A stretch of 64,000 nt of DNA from Elysia marginata (GCA_019649035.1 BMAT01004790.1:104663-168662), one strand, 5' to 3'; positions 10,114-19,770 are shown, counted from the first letter of the stretch. The notes: generated from the letters alone by a model not told the origin. Numbers and translations are program-made.

Positions 10114-11087
10114 AACCACTACTTTACCCCTTAAAATTTCACCCCATATTCAAACAACGAATTTGGGGTGGCTCAAAACTAAAAGATTTATTGGGCAAAG
10201 ATGTCCATGGGGAGACTATCGGCGAAAGTTGGGAGTTATCAGGCATAGAAGGTGATATTTCTATCGTAAAAAATGGTGCCCTATCGGGAAAAAATCTAAA
10301 TGAAATCATTGAGGATTATCCCGCTGAATTGTTGGGAGAGCTGTCCAAAAAAGGGAACTACAAATTTCCCATCCTTGTAAAGTTTATTGATGCTAAGAAA
10401 GACCTCTCTGTGCAAGTCCACCCAAATGATTCACTTGCAAAGCAAAGACATCAGTCATTTGGAAAAACGGAAATGTGGCATATTTTACAGGCAGAACCAA
10501 AGGCAAATTTAATTGTAGGATTTAGAGAAGATGTATCCAAGGAGTGTTATAAAGAAAAACTTCAAGCAGAGCAATTATCCGACATTTTGCAGTATGAGAA
10601 TGTAAAAAAGGGCGATACCTTCTTTATAGAAAGTGGGCTTATTCATGCTATTGGTGGTGGGGTTTTACTCGCAGAAATACAACAGACATCAGATATTACC
10701 TATCGGGTTTACGACTTTAACAGAACCGACAAAGACGGTAACAAAAGGGAACTCCACATAGACCTAGCCCTAGATACACTTATCTATAAGAAAACCAACG
10801 ACTACAAGGTAAAATACAAAGAGGTTGCCTGTAAAAGTAATGAAATGGTCAACTGTCCTTTTTTTAAAACAAATTACCTACCTCTAAATCAAGATAAGAA
10901 ACTGAATATAAAGGATCGAAAATGCTTTTCCATATATCTCTGTACCGAAGGGAGTGGCACCATAGAAAATGACTTTGGAAAAGAACAGTTCCATATCGGA
11001 GAAACCCTATTGGTAAGTGCTAATAGCACCTACCTGGACTTTAAGACAGGTGATGCCGGTGCCAAGTTTTTAGAGGTCTTCATTTGA
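10110..11087 (+). CDS. manA: Mannose-6-phosphate isomerase, class I
   Basis: A 325-residue zinc-dependent isomerase interconverting fructose 6-phosphate and mannose 6-phosphate. KQRIWGGSKLKDLLGK opens the protein as in the short Firmicutes/Bacteroidota form; zinc ligands are in VQVHPND (about 100), and GLIHAIGGGVLLAEIQQTSD with TYRVYDFNR forms the active site. It overlaps trpA by ATGA, so translation is probably coupled even though the pathways are unrelated. Confidence 0.93.
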   Translation: MKPLLYPLKFHPIFKQRIWGGSKLKDLLGKDVHGETIGESWELSGIEGDISIVKNGALSGKNLNEIIEDYPAELLGELSKKGNYKFPILVKFIDAKKDLSVQVHPNDSLAKQRHQSFGKTEMWHILQAEPKANLIVGFREDVSKECYKEKLQAEQLSDILQYENVKKGDTFFIESGLIHAIGGGVLLAEIQQTSDITYRVYDFNRTDKDGNKRELHIDLALDTLIYKKTNDYKVKYKEVACKSNEMVNCPFFKTNYLPLNQDKKLNIKDRKCFSIYLCTEGSGTIENDFGKEQFHIGETLLVSANSTYLDFKTGDAGAKFLEVFI

Positions 11088-11097
11088 CACCTAAAAT

Positions 11098-11319
11098 CTA
11101 AGATGATTCTGTCTCGTTGATGTGATTTTTTTCTCTTGCAAATTCGTTTTTAACCATTTTGAAAAATTTTAACATATTTATTTCCTTTTTGTAAGAGTCT
11201 AAAAACGGCTATTTTACTTGGTCAAACCTAGCACTATTTTTACTCTGTTTTTTTGCTTCCAAAATAACTTTCATCAAGTTATACCCCTCCAGAAAATCTT
11301 TAATTACCTTGGAAAGTAC
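11098..11319 (-). pseudogene. Decayed minus-strand reading frame of unknown function
   Basis: Between manA and the first SusC, a minus-strand frame reads as protein-like sequence (for example FLEGYNLMKVILEAKKQ, then FKMVKNEFAREKNHIN) for 74 codons with one internal TAG and an upstream TGA, ending at a TAG at 11100-11098. The composition is lysine-rich like its neighbours. I cannot name the family and chance openness in AT-rich DNA is possible. Confidence 0.25.
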
Positions 11320-11621
11320 TCAAAGATTTTCTTTCGAAACAGCTTGTAATAAATAAGTATTGATAGTATGTATATTTTTTGTTAAAAGTTTGGTCGTTTT
11401 GCTCCCCGGCAAGTCTTTTGAAAAAATGGGAAATAAATTTTCTTAATTTTATAATGCCTTAATCTGTTGTATTTCATAGTATTAGAGTAACAAAAATAAT
11501 TGTTTTGCTAGTCTAAAAACCAAAGAAAAACCACAAAGAATATTTTTATAAAAAGCTTTTAAATATCCTAATACTAACAAAAAAGATCTTTTTTTACTTT
11601 ATAATTAACAAAATTTTTATA

Positions 11622-11629
11622 TATCTTCG
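11622..11629 (+). promoter_or_regulatory. -7 promoter box (TATCTTCG) for the first SusC locus
   Basis: The 645-base gap 11088-11732 holds no intact gene. Its left third carries the decayed frame described above; the rest is very AT-rich. TATCTTCG at 11622-11629 is the best -7 box, leaving a leader of about 95 bases before the SusC ATG. Confidence 0.45.
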
Positions 11630-11732
11630 TGATTTGTTTTTAGTGATGGTTTGTCTTATTGTCATCTTTTCCTTTACAAGTGGCTTACTCGTTTCAAATA
11701 AAAAAACTTAGTGCCTAAATATTGATTGGTCT

Positions 11733-14700
11733 ATGAAAAAAACCACTACTCTTGCTTTCATTATTACCTTTTTATTTGCTCAGTTTCTCTTTTCCCAGCG
11801 TGAAGTTTCGGGAGTTGTAAAAAGTAAATCTGACGAACTCATACCTGGAGTTACAGTCCTTATCAAAGGTAAAAACAAAGGGGTGCAGACAGATATTAAT
11901 GGGGCTTTTTCTATTCTAGTAAATTCTGGGGATATTTTGCAGTTCAAGTATCTAGGTATGGAATCTCAAGAACTTGCTATCAAGGATGATATGACATTTT
12001 TGACAATAGTGATGAAAGAGCGTAGTGAAGCATTAGAAGGTGTGGTTTTAACAGGATATCGCAAGCTAGAAGCTACAGAATTTGCAGGCTCTGCCGTAAC
12101 GATAAAAGCTGATAAAGTACGTATTGGTGGTGTGAGTACTGTAGATAAGATGCTACAGGGTCAGGTAGCTGGTGTTCAGGTTACAACGGCTTCGTCTAAT
12201 TTTGGTGTAGCTCCTAAAATTAGGATAAGGGGGAGTTCTTCTATATCAGGTATCAATTCTCCCCTTTGGGTACTAGATGGCGTGGTTTTACAACGCCCTA
12301 TAAATGTAAATCCATCGCAAATATCTTCTGGTACTGCTAGGGCCTTACTGTCTAGCGTCTTGGGGGGTATTAACCCCGATGATATAGACAACATTACCGT
12401 CCTAAAAGATGCAACGGCTACCGCGCTCTATGGTACCAAAGCGGTGAATGGTGTCATTGTTATAAATACCAAAAGAGGTAAGAAAAATCAACCCCTAAAA
12501 GTTGCTTACAATTCGCTCTTTACCTACAACATAAAACCTAGTATAAAAAAATTTAATGTGGCCAACTCACAGGTAGAAACAGATGTTCATCAACAATTGT
12601 ACGAAATATATCAAGCAGGGTTACTTAACTATTCAGCAGCAAATCAAGGTGCACTTACCAAATTAATAGACCAAAGAAATCGAAAAGAATTAACGCGAGC
12701 TCAATATTTAGACGAGCTCAGGAGAATAAAGTCTGAAAATACAGATTGGTTTGCGCATCTGTTTAATAATAATATTACTCAACAACACAGTGTTTCTGTA
12801 CTCTTTGGCGGGGAGAAAACGGCGGGCAGAGCCTCTCTTAGTTTTTATACGGATCCGGGGTTTAGCTTAGTTCAAAATGTGCGACGTTATACCTTAAACC
12901 TCTCTAATAAGTTTAATTTTAGTGAGAAGTTTAGCGTAGAATTGTTGCTAAAGTATGCTGACCGTTTACAGAGAAATCCAGGCACTAGTGTAAACCCCTA
13001 CAACTACGCCTCTAAAACTTCTAGGGCCATGCGTCCGTATGATGACAAAGGCAATCTAGAGTACTATAAAAAGTGGTATGTTGATTTTAATATTGTCAAT
13101 GAGATGGCTAATGATTTTATAGATGTAGAGGCTAAAGACCTAAATGCGCAGGTACAGATTGATTATAAACCTTTTGACAAGTTAAAGCTCAAGCTTTTAG
13201 CCAATCGCACCACTGTTGTTTCATCTATAACAAGTTCAAAAACCGAAAATTCGGCTTTTGCTAATTCTTACAGAACGGAAGAGTTTAAATTTATAGAACA
13301 AAATAATAAATTATATAGAGACCCTAGTAAGCCTTCTAATAGTCTTCCAGAGACGACCATGCCCTATGGAGGAGTCCTAAAGTCTACAAACTCAAGAACC
13401 ATAAGCAATACCCTTCGCTTTCAAGGGGACTATACTGTCTTAGATAATGACACCCATGAGTTAAATATATTTGCTGGTACAGAGATTATCAAAAGTACCT
13501 CTAATGAAGTTTTCCTTGATGGAATCGGGTATATTTTTGCCTCAGGGACGCCCTTTACAAAAGAATTGGCAATGACAAAACTCCTGACAGGTGGGAACAA
13601 GTATTATAACACCTCTGTTTTTAGAAGAAACCAGGTCTCTTTTTATGGTTCGCTTACCTATAATTTTATAAAAAAATACAACCTTACGATGTCGCTTCGT
13701 AATGACGCGACTAATATTTCTGGCGAATCCTCAAGGAATCGGTTTTTACCTACTTATACGGTTGCAGCGGCTTGGTTGGTTGACAAAGAAGGCTTTTTTA
13801 ACCAGGAAGCTATTAGCAATCTAAAATTGCGGGCTTCATTTGGTCTCAGAGGGAATGCTGGGAACCGTGGCCCTGATGTTGTAGCCATACACCAAAATTT
13901 GAATAGAATATATAAAGGGTTCGATGTACTAGCAATTCACATATTAGAACCTGAAGTTTCTGATTTGGAATTTGAAAAAGAATATATCGTAAATTTAGGA
14001 GTGGATGTTTCTTTTTTAAAATATTTTAGCCTTACGGCGAACTATTACCATCGTAAAAATTTTGATTTGATAGGAAGTAAGGAAGTCCCACTTTCTACGG
14101 GATATGATGTCAAGACTATGAATTGGGCTACGATGACCAACCAGGGGTATGAAGCGTCTTTACGGATAAACCCAATAACTTTATTTAAAGATTTTAGTAT
14201 TGCTACTACCTTCAATATAGGGTTTAATAAAAATAAAGTTGTCTCTAACTACATAGGAAGCAATCCCACCATATTCTATGCGACTAACATCGGTGGCTAT
14301 GCTTTCCAAGGTAGACCATTGACAGGGCTCTATTCCTTTAAATTTTCGGGTTTAGATAGTAACGGATTAGCACAGTACTTTGATGCCAAAGGCAATAAGG
14401 TTTATGGCTTTACTGGTGATAACAAAGACTACGGTAATATTGAATATCAGGGAAGTAGAGACCCGCTCTATTCGGGAGGGTTTTCTTTTACCTTTAACTA
14501 TAAAAAATTGAGTCTAACTACTTTTTTTAGTTATGTCGCTGGTAATGTCATTAGAAAACCTCATTTATACAAGGGGAATATGGCCTCAGACCTTTCTAAT
14601 TTATCACAAGACTTCCAAGACCGTTGGCAGAGCTTTGGGAACGAAAAGTATACCAATATACCCAGATTATTAGATGCTCAAGACCGTACTTTTTTTCAAT

Positions 14701-14987
14701 CAAAAGGCATATTCAGTGGTAGTCAATATGAATGCTATAATAAATCTGATATTCGTACCGTGAATGCATCCTATATGAGGCTCAGAAATGTATCCCTTAA
14801 ATACGATATTCCTCAAAAAGCAGTCAATTTCTTAAAATTAGACTATATCTCTGCACAGTTGCAGGGGACGAATCTACTATTGTTTGCCTCTGAGAAACTC
14901 AGAGGCCAAGATCCTGAAATATTGATACAGGGTACCAATATACCCCCGATCACCTCTTTTACACTAGGTCTTAATGTTGGATTTTAA
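11733..14987 (+). CDS. TonB-linked outer membrane receptor, SusC/RagA family (locus 1)
   Basis: A 1084-residue outer-membrane importer. It has a signal peptide (about 1-21, ending FLFSQ), a carboxypeptidase-regulatory-like domain (23-105: EVSGVVKSKSDELIPGVTVLI and GVQTDINGAF), a plug with VLTGYRK, KIRIRGSSSISG, PLWVLDGVV and the LKDATATALYGTKAVNGVI signature, then a long beta-barrel ending in phenylalanine. It should work with the SusD lipoprotein 16 bases downstream. With the metallohydrolase lipoprotein two genes on, it matches loci defined by the TIGR04549 family; the imported substrate is not known, and a peptide or protein fragment is my inference. Confidence 0.93.
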   Translation: MKKTTTLAFIITFLFAQFLFSQREVSGVVKSKSDELIPGVTVLIKGKNKGVQTDINGAFSILVNSGDILQFKYLGMESQELAIKDDMTFLTIVMKERSEALEGVVLTGYRKLEATEFAGSAVTIKADKVRIGGVSTVDKMLQGQVAGVQVTTASSNFGVAPKIRIRGSSSISGINSPLWVLDGVVLQRPINVNPSQISSGTARALLSSVLGGINPDDIDNITVLKDATATALYGTKAVNGVIVINTKRGKKNQPLKVAYNSLFTYNIKPSIKKFNVANSQVETDVHQQLYEIYQAGLLNYSAANQGALTKLIDQRNRKELTRAQYLDELRRIKSENTDWFAHLFNNNITQQHSVSVLFGGEKTAGRASLSFYTDPGFSLVQNVRRYTLNLSNKFNFSEKFSVELLLKYADRLQRNPGTSVNPYNYASKTSRAMRPYDDKGNLEYYKKWYVDFNIVNEMANDFIDVEAKDLNAQVQIDYKPFDKLKLKLLANRTTVVSSITSSKTENSAFANSYRTEEFKFIEQNNKLYRDPSKPSNSLPETTMPYGGVLKSTNSRTISNTLRFQGDYTVLDNDTHELNIFAGTEIIKSTSNEVFLDGIGYIFASGTPFTKELAMTKLLTGGNKYYNTSVFRRNQVSFYGSLTYNFIKKYNLTMSLRNDATNISGESSRNRFLPTYTVAAAWLVDKEGFFNQEAISNLKLRASFGLRGNAGNRGPDVVAIHQNLNRIYKGFDVLAIHILEPEVSDLEFEKEYIVNLGVDVSFLKYFSLTANYYHRKNFDLIGSKEVPLSTGYDVKTMNWATMTNQGYEASLRINPITLFKDFSIATTFNIGFNKNKVVSNYIGSNPTIFYATNIGGYAFQGRPLTGLYSFKFSGLDSNGLAQYFDAKGNKVYGFTGDNKDYGNIEYQGSRDPLYSGGFSFTFNYKKLSLTTFFSYVAGNVIRKPHLYKGNMASDLSNLSQDFQDRWQSFGNEKYTNIPRLLDAQDRTFFQSKGIFSGSQYECYNKSDIRTVNASYMRLRNVSLKYDIPQKAVNFLKLDYISAQLQGTNLLLFASEKLRGQDPEILIQGTNIPPITSFTLGLNVGF

Positions 14988-15003
14988 TTTATTATGTTAA
15001 TCT

Positions 15004-16437
15004 GTGAATACTAATACTTTTATACCCCGTTTATCATTAATTGTTTTGTTATCATTATCGGCTTGTTCAAAATTATTAGAAGAGAAAGTAGATAACCGGA
15101 CACTTGTCAATAGTTTAGACGACATAGAATTTGCGGCAAACCATCTCGCCCCAAGAGCAGATTATCTATTTACTGATTTCATGACTGATGACTACACATT
15201 TAAGAATCTAGCAGGGCACTTAAATAATAATATAAGAGACAAGATAAAACCAATATATCAGCTGATTATCACTAAACAGAGTTTCCCAAAAACCTCTTTT
15301 TTACCATACGCGTTTAGTCCTTATTTGGCTTGGAAGCGTTATTATTATCATATAAATAATGCCTTTTTTATATTGAAAAGAATCTCAGAGTACACGCCGT
15401 CCAGTACTAAAGAGACGACTAGGCTAAACAAAGCTAGAGCACAGTTGCTAGCCATAAAGGCTTATTGTAATTTTATGCTGGTAAATCTTTTCTCCAAGCA
15501 TTATGATAAGGCTTCCGCAGGGAAAGACTTAGGGCCTCCTTTTGTAGATCGTTTTTCTGCTGAATCCATCACCTTATTTAGTAGAATCTCTGTTAAAGCA
15601 TATTATGATAAGATAGAAGCTGATTTAAAAGAGGCTTTAAAATACTTAGATGAAAAAAGAGTAAACAAATTGTATTTCAATGATTTGGCGATAAAGGCTT
15701 TGCTCAGCAGATTGTACTTGTACAAAAAAGACTGGGACAATTGTATCAAATACAGCAAGGAAGTCCTGGAGCAGAACAGTAAGCTTCTGGATATAAAAAG
15801 TCTAGTAAATGAGTATATCAAAAAGAAAAATATCATATCGGAATACTCAAAACAGTATTTTAACCCTGTTAATCATTCATATATCTTGGTGTCGGATAAT
15901 ACATATCAGCTTTTTTCATTTTTTTCGCACGGTTATTATCCTTATCCAATAAAAAAGTTTGCGGCACAGAATAGATTATTTTTTCCATTTATTCAAACTA
16001 ATCCACTATTCCAAGATTATATTCCGGATAAGTGGGATTTTTTTTCTGGTGGTTCACAACGACTGAAGATTATGATGCCTTTGTTTACGGTAGCAGAAGT
16101 AAAGTTCAATTTGGCAGAGGCCTATATATACAAAGGTAATTTTTCAGAAGCAAAAAAGAATATAAAAGATGTTACAGATAAAAATTCATACAACACACCT
16201 CCGGATATAGTGGGTATAGCAAATGAAGAAGGTGCAATGATAGATTTCCTTCTAACGGCGAGGCGTCTGCGTTTTTTTTCTGAAGGAATGCGGTGGTTTG
16301 ATATAAAACGATACAACCTAGGCGTAGAACATGAAACTGATGCAGGGACTTTCAAAATTGAGAAAGGAGCTTCTCCTGAAGACTATGTGATAAAGCCTCC
16401 TGTAGAAGAAATTAACCTTAGAACCGATTATAAATAA
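15004..16437 (+). CDS. SusD/RagB family nutrient-binding lipoprotein (locus 1)
   Basis: A 477-residue surface lipoprotein with a GTG start and a lipobox LSLSACSK (Cys 21). The helical TPR-like core (KAYCNFMLVNLFSKHYDK, then AIKALLSRLYLYKKDWDNCIKYSKEVL) and the C-terminal RRLRFFSEGMRWFDIKRYNL are the marks of the RagB/SusD family. It lids the SusC barrel. It is shorter than many SusD proteins and diverges strongly in the middle. Confidence 0.88.
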   Translation: MNTNTFIPRLSLIVLLSLSACSKLLEEKVDNRTLVNSLDDIEFAANHLAPRADYLFTDFMTDDYTFKNLAGHLNNNIRDKIKPIYQLIITKQSFPKTSFLPYAFSPYLAWKRYYYHINNAFFILKRISEYTPSSTKETTRLNKARAQLLAIKAYCNFMLVNLFSKHYDKASAGKDLGPPFVDRFSAESITLFSRISVKAYYDKIEADLKEALKYLDEKRVNKLYFNDLAIKALLSRLYLYKKDWDNCIKYSKEVLEQNSKLLDIKSLVNEYIKKKNIISEYSKQYFNPVNHSYILVSDNTYQLFSFFSHGYYPYPIKKFAAQNRLFFPFIQTNPLFQDYIPDKWDFFSGGSQRLKIMMPLFTVAEVKFNLAEAYIYKGNFSEAKKNIKDVTDKNSYNTPPDIVGIANEEGAMIDFLLTARRLRFFSEGMRWFDIKRYNLGVEHETDAGTFKIEKGASPEDYVIKPPVEEINLRTDYK

Positions 16438-16458
16438 TTAAAAGTGTTATAGTAAACT

Positions 16459-17436
16459 ATGAAAACAAGAAAAAACATCACCCTACTCCGTATATTATTT
16501 TTACTATCCATTTTGGTAGTATTAGCTTGCAACAAAACAGAAAAATTAGAAATTCCTGAACAGCAAAGCACATATCAACCTGATGAAACGCCACTGGGCA
16601 AAAAACTAAAACAAATGTTTTATGACTATGATGTGGAAATTCACTACAAATGGGATAGGAGGGTATTTTCGACAGGTGCGGTGGCAGATCCTGCAAATAC
16701 TAAAGATGTACTCCCCTACATAGAGCTAATGGAAGAGCTTTTCTTTAAGGCAATCATACATGTGGGAGGAGGAAATTTAAAGTTCTCAAAAAAAGAAACT
16801 CCAGTTAACTATTTTCTTATGGGGAGTGGTATAAACTATGGTGGTGCCGAACTTTTTGGTGCAGAAGGTACGGTAGGCCAGGCCGGTAATATACAACCCA
16901 ATAGACTTACCCTAGGGGGGCTTACAGAATATGGCAAATTAGTTAGAAGAAAAAATGTGACTAATATGGCAAAATCAGATTTGAACTTTTTAAAAGCCTG
17001 TTTAAAACAAAGTGCTTTTGGTTTCCCTGGAGAGGGGGGATTGGCTGGTTTTTTGTATCATGAGTTTACGCATTATATAGATGCTAAAAGTGACATCCCC
17101 AAAGGCTTTGAAAAACCAGCATTTGATAAATACATAAGAGGTACTGATAGATGGAGATATAAGTCTTATGAACAAGCTAGACGGGAGGGCTTTATGCTCC
17201 CCTATGGTATGCAGAATGAACATGAGGATTTTGCCACCTATGTACAGATTATGATAACCTTTCCAAGAAGTGAAGTAGAAACTTATATGAAAAGTGAGGC
17301 AACCAAGATCAAGGCGAAAAAGGTGTATGAATATTATTTAGAAAGGGGGTTAGATCTCTACGAATTGCGTGACTATCTAAATTCGAATGAAATGAAAGAA
17401 AAATTACTAAAGATAAAACGGAAATATGAAAACTAA
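16459..17436 (+). CDS. Substrate-import-associated zinc metallohydrolase lipoprotein
   Basis: A 325-residue lipoprotein (lipobox LVVLACNK, Cys 24) with a zincin motif HEFTHYID at residues 201-208 and a later NEHEDFATYV (about 252) that probably supplies the third zinc ligand. This agrees with the TIGR04549 family of putative metallohydrolases found next to SusC/SusD pairs. It probably trims a peptide-containing substrate at the cell surface; this is inferred from motif and context. Its end overlaps the next gene by 11 bases. Confidence 0.8.
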   Translation: MKTRKNITLLRILFLLSILVVLACNKTEKLEIPEQQSTYQPDETPLGKKLKQMFYDYDVEIHYKWDRRVFSTGAVADPANTKDVLPYIELMEELFFKAIIHVGGGNLKFSKKETPVNYFLMGSGINYGGAELFGAEGTVGQAGNIQPNRLTLGGLTEYGKLVRRKNVTNMAKSDLNFLKACLKQSAFGFPGEGGLAGFLYHEFTHYIDAKSDIPKGFEKPAFDKYIRGTDRWRYKSYEQARREGFMLPYGMQNEHEDFATYVQIMITFPRSEVETYMKSEATKIKAKKVYEYYLERGLDLYELRDYLNSNEMKEKLLKIKRKYEN

Positions 17437-18424
17437 TATTATAAAATGCCGGGGAATATTTATGATAATCTTCGTGTTGCTCCTAACTTGCTGTGAACGA
17501 GAGGCTAGAATAGTAATTCCAAAAGACCAAAGAGATATCAATAATGCTCATAAAATATTTAAAAAAATCCTCACAGGGCTCGATACACTGGGTAATAAAA
17601 CTATTTGGGTAACCACGCCTATTTCTTACAATGATAAGGGTTTAATGCATTATACTTCTTGGCATAGAGGAGCGAAACCAAGTGATTTTTCTCCTTTTTT
17701 TATAGGGTATGATTTTCATGAATCGGATACTGTAAATTTATATACATCTGCGAAATTTCCAGTTTTTGAGACCAATTCAAAACAAAATGGTATACCAGAC
17801 AACCCAAATACCTATCGCGTGGGGGGGGACTTTAGGCATGAGATTACCCTAGAGAGCTACGGAATTCTCTCTAATTTTAAACAATTGGCTATTATGGATT
17901 TTGAATATTTAATTGATTCTTATACCAAAGATACTGTCAATATGAGACCTGTTTATACAAGAGTAGTGAACAAAAATTTACAATTATTTCGGTATAGCAA
18001 AAAAGATTTTTTGAGGTATATCTTGGTAAGTAGAAAGATTTTTTCAAGAGATTCTTATAACTGGAAGGGTTTAAACCGCTTTTTAGGTGGGGATACATAT
18101 AGTTCTTGTGAACTAAAAGATGGTAGTGGTAATGTCGTGGGAACATTAGGTTTTAACTATGGTAAAGCGATATTATCAGATGCTATTCACCAGTACTTTG
18201 ATTCAAACCGAAATAAATTTGTTTTTAAAGTAGTTAAGGGAGCTAGTGGGCGTGCGAATAAATCATGGTCCAGCGATTTTATAACATTTGCTAAGAAAAT
18301 AGAAGATCTAGGAATTTCATTCTTTGAAATATGTAGTTGCAATGAGAATGCTAAAAAGATAGTATTAGAATCCTACGGGGGTACCACTGATAAAACATAT
18401 AAAATTGTAATACAGTACCCCTAA
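17426..18424 (+). CDS. Lipoprotein of the SusCD/metallohydrolase locus (DUF4302-like?)
   Basis: A 332-residue predicted lipoprotein (LLLTCCERE, Cys 22 or 23) with no enzyme motif that I can see. Position as last gene after SusC, SusD and the HExxH lipoprotein, and the pattern of short beta-rich segments (TLGFNYGKAILSDAIHQYF, VVKGASGRANKSWSSDF), suggest the DUF4302 or a similar accessory family, but I am not sure of the family. It may bind the substrate at the surface. A run of eight G at 17821-17828 lies inside the coding sequence. Confidence 0.6.
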   Translation: MKTNIIKCRGIFMIIFVLLLTCCEREARIVIPKDQRDINNAHKIFKKILTGLDTLGNKTIWVTTPISYNDKGLMHYTSWHRGAKPSDFSPFFIGYDFHESDTVNLYTSAKFPVFETNSKQNGIPDNPNTYRVGGDFRHEITLESYGILSNFKQLAIMDFEYLIDSYTKDTVNMRPVYTRVVNKNLQLFRYSKKDFLRYILVSRKIFSRDSYNWKGLNRFLGGDTYSSCELKDGSGNVVGTLGFNYGKAILSDAIHQYFDSNRNKFVFKVVKGASGRANKSWSSDFITFAKKIEDLGISFFEICSCNENAKKIVLESYGGTTDKTYKIVIQYP

Positions 18425-18446
18425 AAAAGTGCTTACCTTACTTTTT
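18424..18446. terminator. Bidirectional hairpin between convergent genes
   Basis: AAAAAGT (18424-18430) and ACTTTTT (18440-18446) form a 7-bp stem with a 9-base loop between the end of the uptake locus and the end of yebC. A and T runs on both sides would let it act on both strands. Confidence 0.35.
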
Positions 18447-18484
18447 GCAAGTTTAATCAGACAAATAAGGGGATTTAGTTAGCT

Positions 18485-19198
18485 CTATAGTTGCATATTG
18501 TGAAATACATTTTGTATGTCATCATCTTCTTCTATGAGTTGGAGCAGTTTATTGACCTCGGCAGTTTGTTCCTCATTTAGAGTTTTTATAGTCTGAGGAA
18601 TGCGCTCAAATCCAGAAGATAATATTTTTACCAATTGTTCTTCCAATTCACTTTGGATAGTACCAAATTCTGAAAATGGTGCGTGTATAAGTATACAATC
18701 CTGTTCTTCAAACACCTCTTCCACACCAAAGTCTATGAGTCTAAATTCTAATTCCTCTAAGTCTATTCCTGTTTTTTGAATCTTAAAATAGCATTTGTGT
18801 TCGAATAGAAATTCAACAGACCCAGAGGTACTCAATGTGCCATTACATTTGTTAAAATAACTTCTAATATTGGCAACGGTTCTATTGTTATTATCTGTTG
18901 CAGTCTCAATAAGAATGGCAATACCGTGTGGCGCGTAGCCCTCAAAAAGCATCTCTTTGTAGCTTTCGCTTTCTTTCTCGGTAGCCCTTTTTATTGCCCT
19001 TTCTATATTTTCTTTGGGCATATTGACCGCTTTTGCATTTTGAATGATTGACCTCAACCGGGCATTGGACTCGGGGCTACTACTCCCCCCTTCTTTAATG
19101 GCAATAGCAATCTCCTTACCTATCCTTGTAAAGGTTTTTGACATTGTGGCCCACCGTTTCATTTTTCGGACCTTCCTAAACTCAAATGCTCTTCCCAT
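18485..19198 (-). CDS. yebC: YebC/PmpR (DUF28) family protein
   Basis: A 237-residue protein starting MGRAFEFRKVRKMKRW and continuing FTRIGKEIAIAIKEGG, the classical YebC N-terminus; a middle GYAPHGIAILIETATDNNNRTVANIR and an acidic C-terminus follow. Members are described as transcriptional regulators (PmpR) and more recently as factors that help ribosomes at proline stretches; which role applies here cannot be told. Single gene, convergent with the uptake locus. Confidence 0.9.
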   Translation of the reverse strand: MGRAFEFRKVRKMKRWATMSKTFTRIGKEIAIAIKEGGSSSPESNARLRSIIQNAKAVNMPKENIERAIKRATEKESESYKEMLFEGYAPHGIAILIETATDNNNRTVANIRSYFNKCNGTLSTSGSVEFLFEHKCYFKIQKTGIDLEELEFRLIDFGVEEVFEEQDCILIHAPFSEFGTIQSELEEQLVKILSSGFERIPQTIKTLNEEQTAEVNKLLQLIEEDDDIQNVFHNMQL

Positions 19199-19306
19199 AA
19201 TTATTTGGTATTCACTCTACATTTTATTGCTTACTAAAGATGTTAAAAGTGTATTTTTTTGAAATCTATTCTAGTCTAAGAAAAGTCAAGCCCCCCTGGA
19301 ACAAGA

Positions 19307-19657
19307 CTAATCTTCGTGCATAAATGCCTGTTTTCCCAACAAAGTTTCTTCACTTTCAACGCGGTTTTCATCAGGAACGCAACAATCTACTGGGCAAACA
19401 GCAGCACATTGAGGTTCATCATGAAACCCCACACACTCGGTACATTTGTCAAAGACAATATAATACACTTCATCAGAAAGGGGTTTTCGTTCCTCCTCAG
19501 CATTAGCTTCTTTACCATTTGGAAGTACTAAGTCTCCCTTCAGTTTTGTACCATCAGCATACTTCCAATTTTCAGAGGCTTCATATATAGCTGTGTTTGG
19601 ACATTCAGGTTCGCAGGCTCCACAATTGATGCATTCATCTGTAATGATAATAGCCAT
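19307..19657 (-). CDS. 2[4Fe-4S] ferredoxin, Allochromatium type
   Basis: A 116-residue ferredoxin. Cluster motif one is C9-x2-C12-x2-C15-x3-C19 followed by proline; motif two is C72-x2-C75-x8-C84-x3-C88 followed by proline, the enlarged loop typical of the Allochromatium vinosum type. About 50 residues separate the halves, longer than in clostridial ferredoxins. It probably carries low-potential electrons; no obvious partner enzyme is adjacent. The acidic C-terminus extends about 25 residues past the second cluster. Confidence 0.9.
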   Translation of the reverse strand: MAIIITDECINCGACEPECPNTAIYEASENWKYADGTKLKGDLVLPNGKEANAEEERKPLSDEVYYIVFDKCTECVGFHDEPQCAAVCPVDCCVPDENRVESEETLLGKQAFMHED

Positions 19658-19677
19658 ATTATAGAGGGTTCTGTGTA

Positions 19678-19685
19678 CAAATGTA
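19678..19685 (-). promoter_or_regulatory. -7 promoter box (TACATTTG) for the ferredoxin gene
   Basis: TACATTTG on the minus strand lies 20 bases upstream of the ferredoxin ATG and fits TAnnTTTG. Confidence 0.5.
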
Positions 19686-19747
19686 CTAATGATTTCAAAA
19701 ATAGAGGCCTCTATATATTACTCATCATCAAATGAATGTAAGGCTAT

Positions 19748-19770
19748 GTTCAATTAGTAAGTACGACAAA
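19748..19770 (-). repeat. Solitary arm of the dispersed inverted repeat
   Basis: The 23 bases at 19748-19770 (core TTCAATTAGTAAGTACGAC) match, in reverse complement, the right arm at 20138-20162. The gap 19658-20238 contains no gene; it holds this arm, the element at 20064-20162 and the tatA promoter. The remaining AT-rich sequence shows no structure to me. Confidence 0.5.

Noticed and set aside
12176-12394. Minus-strand frame in the first SusC gene
   Set aside because: Shadow of the conserved plug domain.
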